Positions 6,582-7,515 of a stretch of DNA of 7,515 bases are shown here, in pieces. This DNA comes from an uncultured Sporolactobacillus sp. (GTDB lineage: Bacteria; Bacillota; Bacilli; Bacillales; Sporolactobacillaceae), in NCBI GenBank assembly GCA_900543345.1, contig UQRJ01000137.1, positions 1 through 7,515 of the forward strand. The letters are read 5' to 3'. Position 1 is the stretch's first letter, and the number at the start of each line of letters is the position of its first letter. A program made the translations under genes and the position numbers. Below the pieces are notes generated by a model. The model saw only the letters and a list, made by a program, of their open reading frames with translations. It had not been told where the DNA came from and made no database searches.

Positions 6582-7295
6582 ATGGTCACGTCGGTTGCTA
6601 TTCTATTCGAATTGTTTAGTGTTGTACCCTCCACATTGTTAATAGCTGCCATCATTATTGCTGTCAGTTTTTTCCTCGGTATCGGACTGGCTTTGATGAC
6701 ATTATTCAAAAAACCGATCGTGTATCAACTTGCCAGAACGTATATCTCATTTTTCAGGGGGACGCCGTTACTGATTCAGCTGTTTATCATGTATTATGGG
6801 TTACCTAACTTGGTTCACTATCTTACGGTTCGATTCAATACAGGATGGCATATTGCAGAAATCAACCCGATTGTGACCATTATTATCTCCTATTCTTTAT
6901 ATTATGCGGCCTATCAAGCGGAAACACTTAGAGGGGCATTTAATTCAGTGGATAAATCGCAAATTGAATTAGCCGACTCACTCGGTTATAATTTTTGGCA
7001 GACATTATGTCGAATCACGTTTCCGCAGGCATTCAAAATCAGCATCCCGAATATGTTCAACACATTCTTGAGCGTAATGAAGGCTCTATCATTAGGATTT
7101 ACAGTCACATTCGTCGATATTTTTGCCAAGGCAAAGCTTGAATCGGCGATGAATAATCAATATCTGCAAACTTTTGCGCTGGCAGCCGTTGTTTATTGGT
7201 TGATCTGCATTGTTGCATCTGTGCTGTTTAGGAAAGTGGAATATTATTTACGGCAAAAAGAAATGCCTGATCGAATGAGTGTTGGAAGCGATTGA
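6582..7295 (+). CDS. Amino-acid ABC transporter permease, second of two
   Basis: This 237-residue permease is from the same family as its neighbour. About five hydrophobic spans are visible, with the canonical SFFRGTPLLIQLFIMYYGLP segment (about 57–75). The EAA loop ELADSLGYNFWQTLCRITFP (129–148) is followed by IPNMFNTFLSVMKALSLGF. The short basic tail after the last span faces the cytoplasm. Together with the preceding permease and the ATPase it completes the importer. GAGGGAG (6567–6573) precedes the ATG by eight bases, and the gap from the first permease is 31 bases. No terminator hairpin is evident in the 199 bases after its stop, so the operon may continue or end beyond the window. Confidence 0.93.
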   Translation: MVTSVAILFELFSVVPSTLLIAAIIIAVSFFLGIGLALMTLFKKPIVYQLARTYISFFRGTPLLIQLFIMYYGLPNLVHYLTVRFNTGWHIAEINPIVTIIISYSLYYAAYQAETLRGAFNSVDKSQIELADSLGYNFWQTLCRITFPQAFKISIPNMFNTFLSVMKALSLGFTVTFVDIFAKAKLESAMNNQYLQTFALAAVVYWLICIVASVLFRKVEYYLRQKEMPDRMSVGSD

Positions 7296-7354
7296 TCTAG
7301 ATGAAATGTTCAAAAGCTCACACCAGTATTGTTGCCATTTCGCTTGATGGAATT

Positions 7355-7493
7355 TTAGATAAAAAGGAAAACTTGCTCATCTTGTTGCTTAATCGTCCGA
7401 TTGATCATATCAAGACGTGACTTCATCCATTGCAAGTCGATAAAATGGATTGGTTAAATAGTCGGTATGTGTTGATCTAATGATTAATTTATA
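7355..7493 (-). pseudogene. Possible frameshifted 3' end of a convergent gene
   Basis: On the minus strand one frame is open from the adapter junction inward and reads RSTHTDYLTNPFYRLAMDEV, then ends at a TGA (7412–7410). The neighbouring frame continues from the same place as RLDMINRTIKQQDEQVFLFI, ending at a TAA (7357–7355). Joined by one indel near 7414–7432 they make a protein-like C-terminal segment of about 45 residues. The family is not recognised. The region also carries a 39-codon plus-strand frame without a ribosome site, so coding is uncertain. If real, the gene faces the operon and extends past the window edge. Confidence 0.3.
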
Positions 7494-7494
7494 C

Positions 7495-7515
7495 CTGTCT
7501 CTTATACACATCTCC
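7495..7515 (-). other. Nextera read-2 adapter remnant (synthetic)
   Basis: CTGTCTCTTATACACATCT at 7495–7513 is the reverse complement of the Tn5 mosaic end. The following CC (7514–7515) fits the read-2 adapter, not read-1, which would continue GA. Genomic sequence therefore stops at 7494. Confidence 0.97.

Noticed and set aside
1198..7295. The SAO (selenocysteine-assisted organometal) gene set
   Set aside because: As I recall, that system pairs an ABC transporter with small selenoproteins and a MerB-like lyase. No MerB-like protein is present here and the CGSC/UROD proteins are different families, so only the general theme is shared.
7301..7420. 39-codon plus-strand frame after the last permease
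   Set aside because: No usable ribosome site before its ATG, no recognisable motif, and the opposite strand reads more protein-like.
31..7494. CRISPR arrays, tRNA/rRNA genes, insertion sequences
   Set aside because: No regularly spaced repeats, cloverleaf-like sequence, or transposase with terminal inverted repeats seen; the transposon ends at the termini are library adapters.

Overview
The window is a 7,464-base insert (31–7494) flanked by synthetic sequence. Bases 1–30 match the Nextera read-1 tagmentation adapter, and bases 7495–7515 match the start of the reverse complement of the read-2 adapter. Both ends are therefore cloning or sequencing ends, not biological boundaries. Gene style points to a low-to-moderate GC Gram-positive bacterium of the Bacillota: strong Shine-Dalgarno sites before almost every gene, GTG and TTG starts, overlapping genes, a lipoprotein signal peptide on the solute-binding protein, and U-tailed hairpin terminators. 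I cannot fix the genus. Codon style and AT-rich transporter genes would fit several lactobacillus- or negativicute-like lineages.

All confident genes lie on the + strand. Bases 66–106 hold a terminator hairpin that probably closes a lost upstream gene. A LysR-type regulator follows (140–1036). The 161-base gap after it carries a 26-bp dyad (1075–1100) and a perfect -10 box (1139–1144). The dyad is centred about 63 bases upstream of the predicted transcription start, which is where a LysR protein would sit to activate the next operon. That operon runs through seven tightly packed genes: a small NifU-C-like CxxC protein (1198–1485); a 562-residue protein with an N-terminal UGSC-family domain (here CGSC, the cysteine form of a known selenoprotein motif) and a large conserved C-terminal domain (1501–3189); a uroporphyrinogen-decarboxylase-superfamily enzyme with an HxH...C putative zinc site (about 3183–4193); and a complete polar-amino-acid-type ABC importer. 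The importer consists of an ATPase (4193–4978), a lipoprotein solute-binding protein broken by an apparent one-base frameshift (4965–5799), and two permeases (5855–6550 and 6582–7295). The last 200 bases contain only a possible degenerate 3' end of a convergent minus-strand gene.

The operon reads as a regulated uptake-and-breakdown module. The importer (cystine/amino-acid family) would bring in a small, probably sulfur-, selenium- or methyl-bearing compound. The UROD-superfamily protein (relatives include methyltransferases of the MtaA/CmuA type) and the CGSC redox protein would process it, and the small CxxC NifU-like protein would help with electron, sulfur or metal transfer. The assignment of parts is solid. 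The substrate and overall chemistry are inference, and the combination is the main candidate for an undescribed system.
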